Part shown: positions 53,631-62,907 of the stretch, piece after piece | Position numbering within the stretch: position 1 is the first letter of the stretch | How the letters are laid out: every line of letters begins with the position of its first letter | NCBI RefSeq assembly: GCF_003046315.1 | Contig: NZ_PZZP01000001.1 | Location: forward strand, 682,001-746,000 | Source: Desmospora activa DSM 45169 | GTDB lineage: Bacteria > Bacillota > Bacilli > Thermoactinomycetales > DSM-45169 | Direction: 5' to 3' | Length of the DNA: 64,000 bases | The notes under the pieces: model-generated | What the model was told of the DNA's origin: nothing | Databases searched by the model: none | What the model saw: only the letters and a program-made list of their open reading frames with translations | Translations under genes and position numbers: made by a program

Positions 53631-54293
53631 TTATACAATCGTATGATTTTGCTCTTCTATCACCTGACGCAACTTCATCGCCGATCGCCGTGGAGACTCT
53701 GCCGCTGTGATGGCGGAAATGACGGCGATGCCCGCAGCCCCGGCGGCGATGACACTGCCGGCATTGGCTGCATTGATACCGCCGATGCCGACGATTGGCA
53801 ACCCCTGTTCATTGGAGCGGCGGATGTGGCTAATCGTTTCGGGACCGATTGGATCACCGGCGTCTGCCTTTGATCGGGTGGAGAAAAGGGCTCCCACCCC
53901 GATATAATCAGCACCTGCCTGGATGGCTTTATCAGCTTCGCTCTCATTTTCACAGGAGACGCCTACAATCGCCTCTGTTCCCATCAAACGGCGAACCTGA
54001 ACGGCTGGCAGATCCTCTTGGCCTACATGGATTCCATCAGCACCCAAAACCATCGCTAAATCAACGCGATCGTTTACGATAAACGGGATGGAGGAGCGCT
54101 GACAGATTTCTTTTAATCGTTTTCCTAAAAAAACGGTTTCCGACATGGTGAGGGTGGATCCCTTTTCGCGAAATTGAAACAGGGTGATTCCGCCGGCGAT
54201 GGCTTCTTTTAATACCCAAACGGGGTCACGGCCGTTACAGTCTTGACTTCCCATAATCATATAGAGCCGTAGTTGGGATGGGGAAAAGGGCAA
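53631..54293 (-). CDS. thiE: Thiamine-phosphate synthase
   Basis: Joins HMP-pyrophosphate and thiazole phosphate to thiamine monophosphate. TIM barrel with FQFREKGS near residue 40, FIVNDRVDLAMVLGADGIHVGQEDLP, ADYIGVGALFSTRSKADAG and IVGIGGINAANAGSVIAAGA. It starts at TTG with GGGAGG 7 bases upstream. It lies downstream of thiD with a 127-base gap, presumably in the same TPP-regulated transcript. The intron remnant abuts its 3' end. Confidence 0.95.
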   Translation of the reverse strand: MPFSPSQLRLYMIMGSQDCNGRDPVWVLKEAIAGGITLFQFREKGSTLTMSETVFLGKRLKEICQRSSIPFIVNDRVDLAMVLGADGIHVGQEDLPAVQVRRLMGTEAIVGVSCENESEADKAIQAGADYIGVGALFSTRSKADAGDPIGPETISHIRRSNEQGLPIVGIGGINAANAGSVIAAGAAGIAVISAITAAESPRRSAMKLRQVIEEQNHTIV

Positions 54294-54420
54294 TGGTGAA
54301 ACCTCCCATCTGATCTGGATCGCAATCCGGTGATTGGTAAGGGAAATACCGGTCTCTTGGATCTTCCCGCTGCCAACCCCGCATTTGCATCCTATGCCTT
54401 GGTGGCGGGTTCCATACCCG

Positions 54421-55236
54421 TCAGTGGTGACTTTCAGTCACAGTCAGGTGGCGGTAGGCAAAGTGATTGGTAGGACCGTGACCCTGTCCGATATTCAACG
54501 GGTGACGGATCGCTTCCGTGATATACGCTTTGGCCACTCTAACCGCTTCCAGCAAGGAGTGTCCTTTAGCCAGCTCGGCGGTGATGGCTGCGGAAAACGT
54601 GCAGCCGGTTCCATGGGTGTGGCGAGTGTGTAAGCGGGGGGCGGTAAATACGTGAAAATTTCCGCCGTCGTACAAGAGATCGTCAGCTTGGTTTCCTTGT
54701 AGATGTCCCCCTTTGATGATAACGGCATCCGCTCCCATATCCGTCAAGCGGCGGGCGGCATCTTTTCTTTTTTCGTCCGTATCCAAGGATTCTCCCACCA
54801 AGATTTCAGCTTCGGGTAAATTGGGAGTGATCAGGTGGGATAACGGGAGTAAAATCCGTTTCAATGCATGGCGAGCCGCTTCTTCCAACAGGGATGATCC
54901 GCTCTTGGCCACCATGACAGGGTCGATGACCAGGGGGTGGATACGGTGCTTTTTCACCTGAGCGGCGACGGCTTCCATGATGGAGGTGCTGGCGATCATG
55001 CCTGTTTTGGCCGCGTCGATGCCGATATCGGTCGCCACGGCTTCCATTTGCCGAGTGACCGCTTCTTCTGAACACTCGTATATCCCGGTCACACCCTGGG
55101 TGTTTTGAGCGGTGATGGCGGTAATGGCGCTCATTCCATATACATGTCGTTCCTGAAATGTTTTTAAATCCGCTTGAATACCGGCGCCTCCGCCACTGTC
55201 GGAACCGGCGATGGTTAGCGCTCGCGGGATAGACAT
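54421..55236 (-). CDS. thiD: Hydroxymethylpyrimidine (phosphate) kinase
   Basis: Phosphorylates HMP and HMP-P for thiamine synthesis. Ribokinase-fold signatures: ALTIAGSDSGGGAGIQADLKTF at the start, VIDPVMVAKSG and the catalytic HTHGTGCTFSAAITAELAKG near residue 215. The ATG at 55236 follows AGAGGAGG; codons further upstream belong to the riboswitch region. 271 residues. Confidence 0.95.
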   Translation of the reverse strand: MSIPRALTIAGSDSGGGAGIQADLKTFQERHVYGMSAITAITAQNTQGVTGIYECSEEAVTRQMEAVATDIGIDAAKTGMIASTSIMEAVAAQVKKHRIHPLVIDPVMVAKSGSSLLEEAARHALKRILLPLSHLITPNLPEAEILVGESLDTDEKRKDAARRLTDMGADAVIIKGGHLQGNQADDLLYDGGNFHVFTAPRLHTRHTHGTGCTFSAAITAELAKGHSLLEAVRVAKAYITEAIRHPLNIGQGHGPTNHFAYRHLTVTESHH

Positions 55237-55261
55237 ATCCTTTTCCTCCTCTGCTTCAAAA

Positions 55262-55410
55262 CAAAAAACACCGCCGGGCATACCAACGGCGGTGCGATCC
55301 TTTTTCGGTCGCAATTGATCTTCCTCCCTCCGCTGGCATTACCCAGATCAGGTTGACGGTCGGAGGCAGGTCAGCCACCCTCTCAGCCCGGTCTTCCGAG
55401 CTCCCGTTTC
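55262..55410 (-). promoter_or_regulatory. TPP riboswitch and terminator of thiD-thiE
   Basis: Read on the minus strand: GGGAGCTCGG…CCGGGCTGAGAGGGTGGCT…GACCGTCAACCTGATCTGGGTAATGCCAGCGGAGGGA, the complete THI element (conserved CTGAGA and CTGATCTGGGTAATGCC parts), at 55321-55407. A terminator (CACCGCC/GGCGGTG, minus-strand T run at 55263-55268) follows. High thiamine pyrophosphate should stop thiDE transcription. Confidence 0.96.
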
Positions 55411-55424
55411 GGTTAGTTATCTAC

Positions 55425-55454
55425 ATCCTATCGAAAGAAGCGAGAACCTGTCAA
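55425..55454 (-). promoter_or_regulatory. Promoter of the thiD leader
   Basis: On the minus strand, TTGACA (55454-55449) and TAGGAT (55430-55425) are separated by 18 bases. Confidence 0.6.
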
Positions 55455-55560
55455 TCTACTTACGCCATGATTCTGGCGTTATACGGGCTGCTGTCCACAC
55501 CGCTTCCGTTGTCACTACATAGAGTGAAAAGGAGTGAATCGTGTCCAAGGAGGTTTCACA

Positions 55561-55713
55561 ATGAAAACGAAAAACGCCAGCGGATATTTTGGCGGCTTCG
55601 GAGGCGGTTGGTGGTGGATCGCCATTGCGGCGATTATCGTGATCATCCTGCTCATTTTCTTCGGCTTCTTCCTATTCTGGGGCGGTGGAGGTTTTTACGG
55701 TCCGTATTATTGA
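55561..55713 (+). CDS. Small Gly/aromatic-rich membrane protein, YjcZ-like
   Basis: A 50-residue protein: Gly/Trp-rich start (GYFGGFGGGWWW), one strongly hydrophobic helix (about residues 20-41) and a GGGGFYGPYY end. CAAGGAGG lies 7 bases before the ATG and a perfect terminator follows. The pattern resembles YjcZ-type sporulation peptides of Bacillales, a loosely defined group; that assignment is tentative. Confidence 0.7.
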   Translation: MKTKNASGYFGGFGGGWWWIAIAAIIVIILLIFFGFFLFWGGGGFYGPYY

Positions 55714-55718
55714 CCGCT

Positions 55719-55754
55719 AAGGTGCATCTTCCGCTTGGAAGATGCACCTTTTTG
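55719..55754 (+). terminator. Terminator of the small membrane protein gene
   Basis: Perfect 14-base arms, AAGGTGCATCTTCC and its complement, with a four-base loop and TTTT. The next gene's start region begins directly after. Confidence 0.9.
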
Positions 55755-55773
55755 TGGGAAAGGGGGAGACAGG

Positions 55774-56154
55774 ATGGGATGGTTAAAACCGTGGTTTGAA
55801 CAAGCAATGCAAGAAGGTTGGAATGAATTAATTCAGGAGCTGGAGGAGTTAAGGGCGGAATTTCCGATTCCCTCCTTGCAAAAAACGATGCGTGACGAAG
55901 GAGAATTTTTGGTTGTGGAAGTGGTGGTGCCAGGGTGGAGTCGGCGCCATACCGTCGATGTAAGGGTAGAAGGAAATGTTTTGTTGATATCCGGCGTATT
56001 TATGGAAAAAACACCTGCTGTTGCCCACCAGGAAACCACTTTTTCCATGACACAATGGTTGCCGATGCCGGTGGATGAATCGCGGCTACAGACGGATATC
56101 AAACCCGGCGGTAGGTTGATTGTGACTATCCCGAAGCGGCAAGGCAAAAAATAA
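55774..56154 (+). CDS. Hsp20/alpha-crystallin-like protein (GerT/CotP type)
   Basis: 126 residues. After an amphipathic N-part comes a recognisable alpha-crystallin pattern: GEFLVVEVVVPGW, DVRVEGNVLLISG, LPMPVDESRLQTDIKPGGRLIVTIPK, the last being the typical final strand and IxI-like end. Short Hsp20-like proteins of this kind are spore-coat/germination factors (GerT, CotP) in Bacillus; placement between small spore-type genes supports that. AAAGGGGGAG precedes the ATG at 55774. Confidence 0.75.
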   Translation: MGWLKPWFEQAMQEGWNELIQELEELRAEFPIPSLQKTMRDEGEFLVVEVVVPGWSRRHTVDVRVEGNVLLISGVFMEKTPAVAHQETTFSMTQWLPMPVDESRLQTDIKPGGRLIVTIPKRQGKK

Positions 56155-56176
56155 AATCGATCAGGGTACCATCCAT

Positions 56177-56196
56177 CCCCCTCTTGGGGTTTTTTC
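56177..56196 (+). terminator. Terminator of the Hsp20-like gene
   Basis: CCCC-TCTT-GGGG followed by TTTTTT and a further T-rich run. Confidence 0.75.
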
Positions 56197-56209
56197 TTTT
56201 TTTCTCCAC

Positions 56210-56243
56210 AAAAAAGGCCATGCCTCCAGATGGGCATCGCCTC
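56210..56243 (-). terminator. Terminator of sspI
   Basis: On the minus strand GGCGATGCC and GGCATGGCC pair imperfectly and are followed by TTTTTT. Confidence 0.75.
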
Positions 56244-56264
56244 CTGCTGCTGATCACATATCCC

Positions 56265-56504
56265 TTAAGAAGGAGAGAGGGGAGCTTGGGCCTGTTCACG
56301 CGGCATATTGTCGTGCAAGGTGCCGATTAGGTCGTCTCTCTTTGTCTGATCGCAGTTTTCCCAGATCACTTCAAATAGGACCCCCAATCCCGGCAGCAAT
56401 TTTTCTTCTCCACGTTCGATTGAGTCATTCACCATATTTTGAAGCTCTTCCGGACTCATATCTTGGATGTTGTGAATAACGGCACCTCGGATCGGAAAAT
56501 TCAT
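56265..56504 (-). CDS. sspI: Small acid-soluble spore protein SspI
   Basis: A 79-residue SspI-type minor SASP. The diagnostic segment IERGEEKLLPGLGVLFEVIW and the N-terminus MNFPIRGAVIHN match the family. GAAAGGAGGGA precedes the ATG at 56504. It lies upstream of, and divergent to, the ktrA-ysgA-pheST group, near ysgA as in Bacillus. Forespore expression is expected from family knowledge. Confidence 0.92.
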   Translation of the reverse strand: MNFPIRGAVIHNIQDMSPEELQNMVNDSIERGEEKLLPGLGVLFEVIWENCDQTKRDDLIGTLHDNMPREQAQAPLSPS

Positions 56505-56572
56505 GTGAAATCCCTCCTTTCTTTCGTATTGTGACCGCAAATGGACGCCTTATCCGTGAAGGAGAAAATTTG

Positions 56573-56581
56573 TGGTATAAT
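56573..56581 (+). promoter_or_regulatory. Extended -10 promoter of the ktrA-like gene
   Basis: TGGTATAAT, an extended -10 element, lies 39 bases before the ktrA-like ATG. Confidence 0.5.
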
Positions 56582-56619
56582 AAGCGCACCACGATATGTG
56601 TCGGAGCAAGGAGGATGGC

Positions 56620-57273
56620 ATGAATAAACAATTCGCAGTCATCGGTCTGGGTCGGTTTGGCGGTAGTGTCGCCAAAACGTTGCATGATATGGGGTACGAG
56701 GTGATGGCGATCGACAACGATCCACAACGGGTTCAAGATTTTGCCCAGATCGTCACCCATGCAGTGGAAGCAGATTCCACCGATGAAAACGCGCTCAAGG
56801 CGCTGGGAATACGCAATTTTGACGTCGTAGTTGTCTCCATTGGGGAAGATATTCAATCTAGTATTATGACGACGCTGATTCTGCAGGAATTGGGCGTAAA
56901 AAAAGTGGTGGTAAAGGCTCGCAACGATCTCCATGGAAAAGTACTGTATAAGATTGGTGCCCATAAAGTGGTATATCCGGAGCGCGATATGGGGGTACGG
57001 GTGGTTCATAACCTGATTTCACCCAATATCCTCGACTATATCGAACTGGCTGATGATTACAGCATCATCGAAATCAGCGCCGGAGAATTTTTTGCCGAAA
57101 AAACATTGGAAAAGCTAGATATTCGCGCACAGTTCGGGTGCAACGTCATGGCCATTAAGAGCGGGCGGCGCATCAATATCGCCCCCTTGGCAGATGATGT
57201 GATTCACAAAGGCGACATCTTGGTCGTTATTGGTCACAATAACGATCTTAAAAAGCTGGAGGAAAAAGCGTAA
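56620..57273 (+). CDS. ktrA: KtrA/KtrC-type potassium channel RCK regulator
   Basis: Cytoplasmic gating ring subunit of the Ktr K+ uptake system. RCK_N Rossmann domain with FAVIGLGRFGGSVAKTLHDMG and the Asp at the second strand end (MAIDNDPQRV); RCK_C domain from about residue 137, which in the family binds c-di-AMP. ATG at 56620, 5 bases after AAGGAGG. The membrane partner (KtrB/D) is not in the window. Confidence 0.92.
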   Translation: MNKQFAVIGLGRFGGSVAKTLHDMGYEVMAIDNDPQRVQDFAQIVTHAVEADSTDENALKALGIRNFDVVVVSIGEDIQSSIMTTLILQELGVKKVVVKARNDLHGKVLYKIGAHKVVYPERDMGVRVVHNLISPNILDYIELADDYSIIEISAGEFFAEKTLEKLDIRAQFGCNVMAIKSGRRINIAPLADDVIHKGDILVVIGHNNDLKKLEEKA

Positions 57274-57276
57274 GCC

Positions 57277-58071
57277 ATGGAGATTCGAACGATCAGCTCA
57301 GCCCGCAACGAAAAAGTGAAGCGGTGGCGCAAGTTGGGGACGCGTAAAGGGCGGGATGAATACCGCAGCATGATGATCGAGGGAGAGAAGCTTCTACGAG
57401 AGGCGTTGGATGCTGACCTGGATATCCGCTCGATCCTTGTCTCGGAGGAGGGTACAGCGGTATTGGAACAGTTTCCTGAGCTACGGGAACTACCGGTGTA
57501 CTGTTTGTATCCGTCCGTATTTACCGGGCTAGTGGATACCCAGTCTCCACAAGGGATCGCCGCTGAGGTTTCCATTCCCCGGCATACGGCTCCCTATCAT
57601 CCTCCTGAGCGGGCACAAGTGTTGCTATTGGATACGATTCAAGATCCCGGCAACCTGGGAGCGATTCTGCGAACGGCGGAAGCGGCGGGAATCCGTGATA
57701 TTTGGTTGGGAAACGGAACAGTCGATCCATTTAATCCTAAAGTGGTACGCTCAGCCATGGGCTCCCTATTTCGAGCTCACCTTCACCAAGGGGATTTGGT
57801 TGATGTGATTCCCGATTTGAAGAAGATGGGCTTTCTCATCGTCAGTGCGGACCCCAAAGGAGAGCGGGATCATTTTGAGTTTTCGATTCCGGAGCGAACG
57901 GCTTTACTTTTAGGCAATGAAGGGCATGGGATTCATCCTGAGCTGCAGTCCCTCACCGATGAACGGGTGCGGATTCCGATGCCGGGAAAAGTGGATTCTC
58001 TCAATGTAGCCGTCACCGCAGGGATTTTGCTGTATGAATGGGTACGGCAGAAACAAGACGGAAACGGTTGA
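57277..58071 (+). CDS. ysgA: SpoU/TrmH-family RNA 2'-O-methyltransferase (YsgA)
   Basis: AdoMet-dependent RNA methyltransferase with the knotted SPOUT fold. N-terminal substrate-binding domain (residues 1-90) and three SpoU motifs: LLLDTIQDPGNLGAILRTAEA, LLLGNEGHGIHPEL and VDSLNVAVTAGILLYEW. B. subtilis YsgA/RlmB-like enzymes modify 23S rRNA; the exact site is not inferable. It precedes pheST as in Bacillus. Confidence 0.93.
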   Translation: MEIRTISSARNEKVKRWRKLGTRKGRDEYRSMMIEGEKLLREALDADLDIRSILVSEEGTAVLEQFPELRELPVYCLYPSVFTGLVDTQSPQGIAAEVSIPRHTAPYHPPERAQVLLLDTIQDPGNLGAILRTAEAAGIRDIWLGNGTVDPFNPKVVRSAMGSLFRAHLHQGDLVDVIPDLKKMGFLIVSADPKGERDHFEFSIPERTALLLGNEGHGIHPELQSLTDERVRIPMPGKVDSLNVAVTAGILLYEWVRQKQDGNG

Positions 58072-58079
58072 GACAACCG

Positions 58080-58108
58080 TTGCAACGGATGACAATTTCA
58101 TTTATACT
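58080..58108 (+). promoter_or_regulatory. Promoter of the pheST leader
   Basis: TTGCAA (58080-58085) and TATACT (58103-58108) with a 17-base spacer. Confidence 0.65.
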
Positions 58109-58134
58109 AGATGCAAACTTTTTCGATCCAATGC

Positions 58135-58395
58135 TATGAAGGAGAAAAGTACCGCAACTACGGCCTGACAGGGAGGGAACGTCGCGACTGGAAGCGTACC
58201 CGAGGAACCGATTGTGGGAAGTTCGCTCTGGAGCTGACTCCTGAACCCTTCGGTGGAAAGGCTGTAAGGAGATCCCGGTGGAAAACCGTTACTATTCGTG
58301 AAAGCGGGATACCTGCGGATATTGGTCCGTTGGGTGTTCAACAAGGGTGGTACCACGAATCTCTCGTCCCTCGGACGCGGGATTTTTTGTTTTTT
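58135..58395 (+). promoter_or_regulatory. Phenylalanine T-box leader of pheST
   Basis: AGTA loop-E motif near 58148; specifier region CTGAACCC-TTC-GG with a phenylalanine codon (TTC, 58249-58251); T-box AAGGGTGGTACCACG (58343-58357); terminator from AATCTCTCGTCC and GGACGCGGGATT with TTTTTT. Uncharged tRNA-Phe would induce pheS-pheT. Confidence 0.94.
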
Positions 58396-58419
58396 ACGAG
58401 ATGAAGGAGGAATGACGGG

Positions 58420-59454
58420 ATGCATGTACGCCTGGAAGCATTGAAGAAGGAAGCACAATCCCTAATTGCGGCAGCGGGGAGTCCAGAAGAGCTAAAACAG
58501 CTGCGGGTAAAATATCTAGGCAAAAAAGGGGAGTTAACTGCTGTTTTGCGGGGGATGAAAGATCTCAGCCCGGAGGAGCGTCCGGTGGTGGGAAGCTTGG
58601 CCAATGAAGTTCGCTCTCAATTGGAGCAATGGATGGAAACAAAAGAGCGGGAATTGAGTGAGTCGTTGTTGGAAGCCCGCTTAAAAACAGAGGCGGTAGA
58701 TGTGACTCTACCGGCGGTTTCGCGTCCGCAGGGGGGAATCCACCCTTTGAGTGCCGTGATCGAAGAGATAGAGGATATTTTTATCGGTATGGGTTTTACA
58801 GTGGCGGAAGGACCGGAAGTGGAACTGGATTCCTACAACTTTGAAGCGTTAAATATCCCCAAGGATCATCCGGCCCGGGATATGCAGGATTCCTTCTATA
58901 TCACGCCGGAGATTCTTTTGCGTACTCACACATCCCCCGTCCAGGTAAGGACGATGGAGGAGCGGGAGGGGCAAGTGCCGGTCAAGGTGATCTGCCCCGG
59001 TAAAGTGTACCGCCGTGACAACGACGACGCCACCCACTCCCATCAGTTTACACAAGTGGAAGGTTTGGTGGTGGACAGAGGGATTGCCATGAGTGAGTTA
59101 CACGGCATTTTGCAGGAGTTTGCCCAAAAGTTATTTGACATGACGTTGGATACACGCCTGCGCCCCAGCTACTTCCCCTTTACCGAACCCAGTGTGGAGA
59201 TGGACATCTCCTGTGTCCAATGCGGCGGTAGCGGGTGCCGCATGTGTAAACAGACGGGCTGGATTGAAATTTTGGGGGCGGGAATGGTACACCCGCGTGT
59301 ATTGAAGGGAGCCGGATACGATTCGGAACGATATACCGGGTTTGCGTTTGGAATGGGTCCGGAACGGATCGCTCTACTAAAATACGGGATTGACGATATC
59401 CGGCAATTTTACACCAACGACCTTAAGTTTTTACGCCAATTTCAAACGCTTTAA
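58420..59454 (+). CDS. pheS: Phenylalanyl-tRNA synthetase alpha subunit
   Basis: Catalytic subunit of the alpha2-beta2 enzyme. N-terminal coiled coil (residues 1-85), class II motifs including [37 protein letters not shown] and motif 3 [21 protein letters not shown] Cys-rich [13 protein letters not shown] insert near residue 266 is usual in Gram-positive enzymes. AAGGAGG lies 9 bases before the ATG. Confidence 0.97.
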   Translation: MHVRLEALKKEAQSLIAAAGSPEELKQLRVKYLGKKGELTAVLRGMKDLSPEERPVVGSLANEVRSQLEQWMETKERELSESLLEARLKTEAVDVTLPAVSRPQGGIHPLSAVIEEIEDIFIGMGFTVAEGPEVELDSYNFEALNIPKDHPARDMQDSFYITPEILLRTHTSPVQVRTMEEREGQVPVKVICPGKVYRRDNDDATHSHQFTQVEGLVVDRGIAMSELHGILQEFAQKLFDMTLDTRLRPSYFPFTEPSVEMDISCVQCGGSGCRMCKQTGWIEILGAGMVHPRVLKGAGYDSERYTGFAFGMGPERIALLKYGIDDIRQFYTNDLKFLRQFQTL

Positions 59455-59472
59455 GCAAAGGGGGATCTCGTG

Positions 59473-61893
59473 ATGCGGGTATCATATCAATGGTTGCAAC
59501 AATATGTGGATCTAGACGGGGTGACGCCGCAAGAGTTGGCGGAAGCGCTGACCCGGGGCGGTATTGAGGTGGATATCGTAGAAGCGCGGAACGATGGGTT
59601 ATCCAAAGTGGCTGTCGGTCTGGTGGAAAGTGTGGAGCCCCATCCGGACGCCGATAAATTGCGGGTTTGTCAGGTTGACGTCGGTAAAGAGGAGAAGCTG
59701 ACGATTGTATGTGGAGCTGCCAATGTGACAGCCGGACAAAAAGTACCAGTTGCGCTGCATAAGGCTACGTTGCCTGGTGGGATTAAAATCAAAAAATCGA
59801 AGCTGCGTGGCATAGCCTCCCAAGGGATGATCTGCTCAGCCCAAGAATTGGGGCTGCCGGCAAAGCTGTTGCCCAAATGGCAACAGGACGGCATCTTGGT
59901 GCTGCCGGAAGAGGCGGGTATCGGTCAGTCAGTGGATACTATATTGGATCTGGACGACCATGTGTTGGAACTGGATTTGACGCCTAACCGTTCCGATTGC
60001 CTCAGCATGATTGGTGTCGCCTATGAAGTGGCGGCGGTATTGGATCGGAAGCTTACCTTGCCGGAAGTACCGGAGGCGCAGGCAAGGACAGAAGTTGATG
60101 TAGAGATTGTATTGGAGACCGAGGAAGATTGCGGCTTATATGGAGCACAGGTATTGGCAGGCATTCAGATCGGCCCTTCGCCGCAATGGCTACAAAATCG
60201 TCTTTTGGCGGCAGGAATCCGTCCCATCAACAATGTCGTCGATATAACCAACTATGTGATGCTAGAGTGGGGGCAACCCCTACACGCTTTTGATTATGAT
60301 CGCTTAAGCGGGGATGAGGTTGTGGTGCGACGGGCTCGTACCGGTGAGACGATCACCACCTTGGACGGTATCACCCGTGCCTGTGACGATGAGACGCTGC
60401 TGATCACCGATGGTGACAAGCCGATCGGCATTGCCGGGGTGATGGGCGGAGAAAACTCAGAAGTGGGAGAGGGTACCACCCGTATCCTGCTGGAGTCTGC
60501 TTGGTTTTCCCCTACTTCTGTGCGGCGGACGGCGCGGAAGCTGGGACTTCGGTCCGAAGCCAGCACCCGTTTTGAAAAGGGAGTCGATCCTACGGGAATC
60601 CGCACAGCCCTTAAGCGGGCGGTACAATTGTTGATTGAGCTGGCCGGTGCGCGCCCGGTTTCCCCTATCACTGTGGAACAGCTGGCGGATATCGATGATG
60701 TGGTCATTTCTTTACGACATCAACGCTTAAATGGCATGCTTGGGGTGAAGATCGAGAAAGCGGCGGTTGTGGATATTTTCCGACGCCTCGATTTTCCAGT
60801 GAAAGAGGAAGAGGGAACTTACCAGGTGGAGGTACCCTCTCGCCGCTCCGATATCTCCATTGAAGTAGATTTAATTGAAGAAGTGGCCCGTTTATACGGA
60901 TATGACCGTATCCCCAAAACGCTGCCTTGGGGGCAACAATCGCCGGGAGCGTTGACGCCGGAACAACGCTTACGCCGCGTCGTTCGTCAGACGTTGCGCC
61001 ACACGGGGCTGTTTGAAGTGATCAATTACAGCTTAACTTCCCGCCAGCGTCTACAGGAATTGGAGAACCGCACCGAAGACGCCCGGCCTATCCGCCTGCA
61101 TCTGCCGATGAGTGATGAGCGCAAATGGCTTCGCACCACGTTGCTGCCGCAACTGGTGGAAACGGCGGAATACAATGTTCACCGGGGAGAGGAACGGGTA
61201 GCGCTGTTTGAGCTGAGTCGTGTCTTTCTCACCGAGGAGAAAAAACTGACCAAACTGCCGGAAGAGCGCTGGATGGTAGCCGGATTGGTAACGGGTGCTA
61301 AAACCCTTCCCCATTGGGCTGGATCGGCTGAGCCCTGGGACTTTTTTGCGACAAAAGGCTTAGTGGAAGGCTTGTTGCAGCGGCTTGGTGTCGATGGGGT
61401 GCAATACCGAGCCGCGGAGTTAGCGGGATATCACCCCGGTCGCACAGCTATCCTCCAGTTGGGTGAAAAGGAAATTGGCGTGGTGGGGCAACTTCATCCT
61501 CGCATTGCCGAACAACATGACTTGGCTGAAACCTATGTGTTTGAATTGGAATTGGGGCCATTGCTAGAAGCGGCAATCAACCGTAACGTGCGCTTCTCTC
61601 CGCTGCCCAAATATCCTGCAACCACCCGCGATCTCGCTCTGGTGGTGGATAAAGAGATACCCGCCCGCGAGCTTACCGCTGCTATCCATAAATCCGGCGG
61701 AAAATGGTTGGAGCGTATCCAGTTGTTTGATGTGTTTACCGGTGAGAAAATCGGGGAAGGAAAAAAGAGCGTGGCATATTCTTTGCACTATCGTTCTGAA
61801 GAGCAAACTTTGACCGATGAAGAGGTGAACGAGGTGCATCATGGCATTGTTCGCTATCTGGAAATCCATTTTGGTGCTGTTCTTCGTAGTTAG
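59473..61893 (+). CDS. pheT: Phenylalanyl-tRNA synthetase beta subunit
   Basis: 806 residues. N-terminal tRNA-binding (OB) domain (VGLVESVEPHPDADKLRVCQVDVG), B1/B5 domains, the B3/B4 editing module (B3 around LVQLLIELAGARP not included; editing core near 200-400), a catalytic-like core near 480-680, and the C-terminal FDX anticodon-binding domain (LPKYPATTRDLALVVDKEIP). GTG at 59470 and ATG at 59473 are both possible; ATG is chosen, GGGGG being 9 bases before. Confidence 0.96.
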   Translation: MRVSYQWLQQYVDLDGVTPQELAEALTRGGIEVDIVEARNDGLSKVAVGLVESVEPHPDADKLRVCQVDVGKEEKLTIVCGAANVTAGQKVPVALHKATLPGGIKIKKSKLRGIASQGMICSAQELGLPAKLLPKWQQDGILVLPEEAGIGQSVDTILDLDDHVLELDLTPNRSDCLSMIGVAYEVAAVLDRKLTLPEVPEAQARTEVDVEIVLETEEDCGLYGAQVLAGIQIGPSPQWLQNRLLAAGIRPINNVVDITNYVMLEWGQPLHAFDYDRLSGDEVVVRRARTGETITTLDGITRACDDETLLITDGDKPIGIAGVMGGENSEVGEGTTRILLESAWFSPTSVRRTARKLGLRSEASTRFEKGVDPTGIRTALKRAVQLLIELAGARPVSPITVEQLADIDDVVISLRHQRLNGMLGVKIEKAAVVDIFRRLDFPVKEEEGTYQVEVPSRRSDISIEVDLIEEVARLYGYDRIPKTLPWGQQSPGALTPEQRLRRVVRQTLRHTGLFEVINYSLTSRQRLQELENRTEDARPIRLHLPMSDERKWLRTTLLPQLVETAEYNVHRGEERVALFELSRVFLTEEKKLTKLPEERWMVAGLVTGAKTLPHWAGSAEPWDFFATKGLVEGLLQRLGVDGVQYRAAELAGYHPGRTAILQLGEKEIGVVGQLHPRIAEQHDLAETYVFELELGPLLEAAINRNVRFSPLPKYPATTRDLALVVDKEIPARELTAAIHKSGGKWLERIQLFDVFTGEKIGEGKKSVAYSLHYRSEEQTLTDEEVNEVHHGIVRYLEIHFGAVLRS

Positions 61894-61964
61894 GAGGATG
61901 GTGGGAAACCGGTAGCGAATGTTAGAGGGGAACCGGCCCCTGTGGCGTTAGGGAGGCACAAATA

Positions 61965-62216
61965 ATGAGTAAAAACAGACAGTCGGTTGAAATTTACGGT
62001 CAAATCTACAATATCGTCGGTAAAGCCAGCCCTGCCTATGTACGGGATATCGCCCGGCAAGTGGATGAGAGCATGCGCAACATTGCCCAAACCAATTCTC
62101 GTTTGGATACGACCAAACTGGCGGTGCTTTCGGCTGTCAATATGACGGATGCCTATATGAAAATAAAACAAGAACATGAGGAGATCCTGCATCTCATCGA
62201 AGATGAACAACCATAA
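61965..62216 (+). CDS. zapA: Cell division protein ZapA
   Basis: 83-residue FtsZ-ring associated protein. The N-terminal globular part (VEIYGQIYNIVGKASPAYVRDIA) is followed by a coiled coil helix. It promotes FtsZ bundling in the cytoplasm. GGGAGGCA precedes the ATG. Position after pheT is conserved in Bacillales. Confidence 0.92.
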   Translation: MSKNRQSVEIYGQIYNIVGKASPAYVRDIARQVDESMRNIAQTNSRLDTTKLAVLSAVNMTDAYMKIKQEHEEILHLIEDEQP

Positions 62217-62234
62217 GTATAAGGATGGATACTC

Positions 62235-62762
62235 ATGAATTGGATGGATTTCATTATTGTACTGTTGTTGGTTGGAGCGTTGATTCAAGGTTATCGTAAA
62301 GGTTTGATCAAAGAGGCTTTCTCACTGTTGGGCGTGATTGTCGCGCTATATCTGGCGTGGAAATTTAGCGGCGCGTTGGCAGAATCCTTGGCGGGCATCA
62401 TCCCGTTGCCGGATTCTTTCAGCGAAGGATTGTTGGGGTTATTGCCGATTGAACAAGCGTTGTACACCCTGTTGGCGTTTTTCCTCATCTTTGTGATTGT
62501 GCGCATCTTGCTCCGCTTTTTATCGGCGGCGTTGGCACAACTGGTCAAAATTCCGGTGTTGGCTCAAGTCAATGGAGTGGGAGGCGCCGCCCTCGGCTTT
62601 CTAAAGGCGTTTCTGATCATTTTGGTCACCGTCAATCTATTGGCTCTCCTACCGTGGAAATCGGGACAGGAGGTTGTAGCGGGCTCTGGTCTCAGCCAGG
62701 GAATGCTGGAGCTAACCCCAGATTGGCAGTTGCAAAAGGGAGAAACGGATAACGCTAAATGA
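62235..62762 (+). CDS. CvpA family membrane protein
   Basis: 175 residues with four hydrophobic segments (about 5-22, 27-45, 75-97, 113-135) and the CvpA start MNWMDFIIVLLLVGALIQGYRKGLI. Equivalent to B. subtilis YshB. The family is named for a colicin V production gene but its role is unclear. It sits 18 bases after zapA. Confidence 0.9.
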   Translation: MNWMDFIIVLLLVGALIQGYRKGLIKEAFSLLGVIVALYLAWKFSGALAESLAGIIPLPDSFSEGLLGLLPIEQALYTLLAFFLIFVIVRILLRFLSAALAQLVKIPVLAQVNGVGGAALGFLKAFLIILVTVNLLALLPWKSGQEVVAGSGLSQGMLELTPDWQLQKGETDNAK

Positions 62763-62907
62763 TCCTGCCCGTCTCTGTATTAACAAACCATCATAAAAGA
62801 AAAAGGGGGACGATTTCCGGTGTCGCGCCCGTTGACCTCATCGTTGAAAGGGAAAGCGGCGTGAAGACGGAAATCGGGACCCAGGCTCACTTTGTCATCA
62901 TGCTGTC

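Noticed and set aside
54294-54420. Possible thiM remnant between thiD and thiE
   Set aside because: Neither strand shows hydroxyethylthiazole kinase motifs in this 127-base gap.
58111-58404. Plus-strand open frame of 97 codons before pheS
   Set aside because: It lies wholly within the phenylalanine T-box leader.
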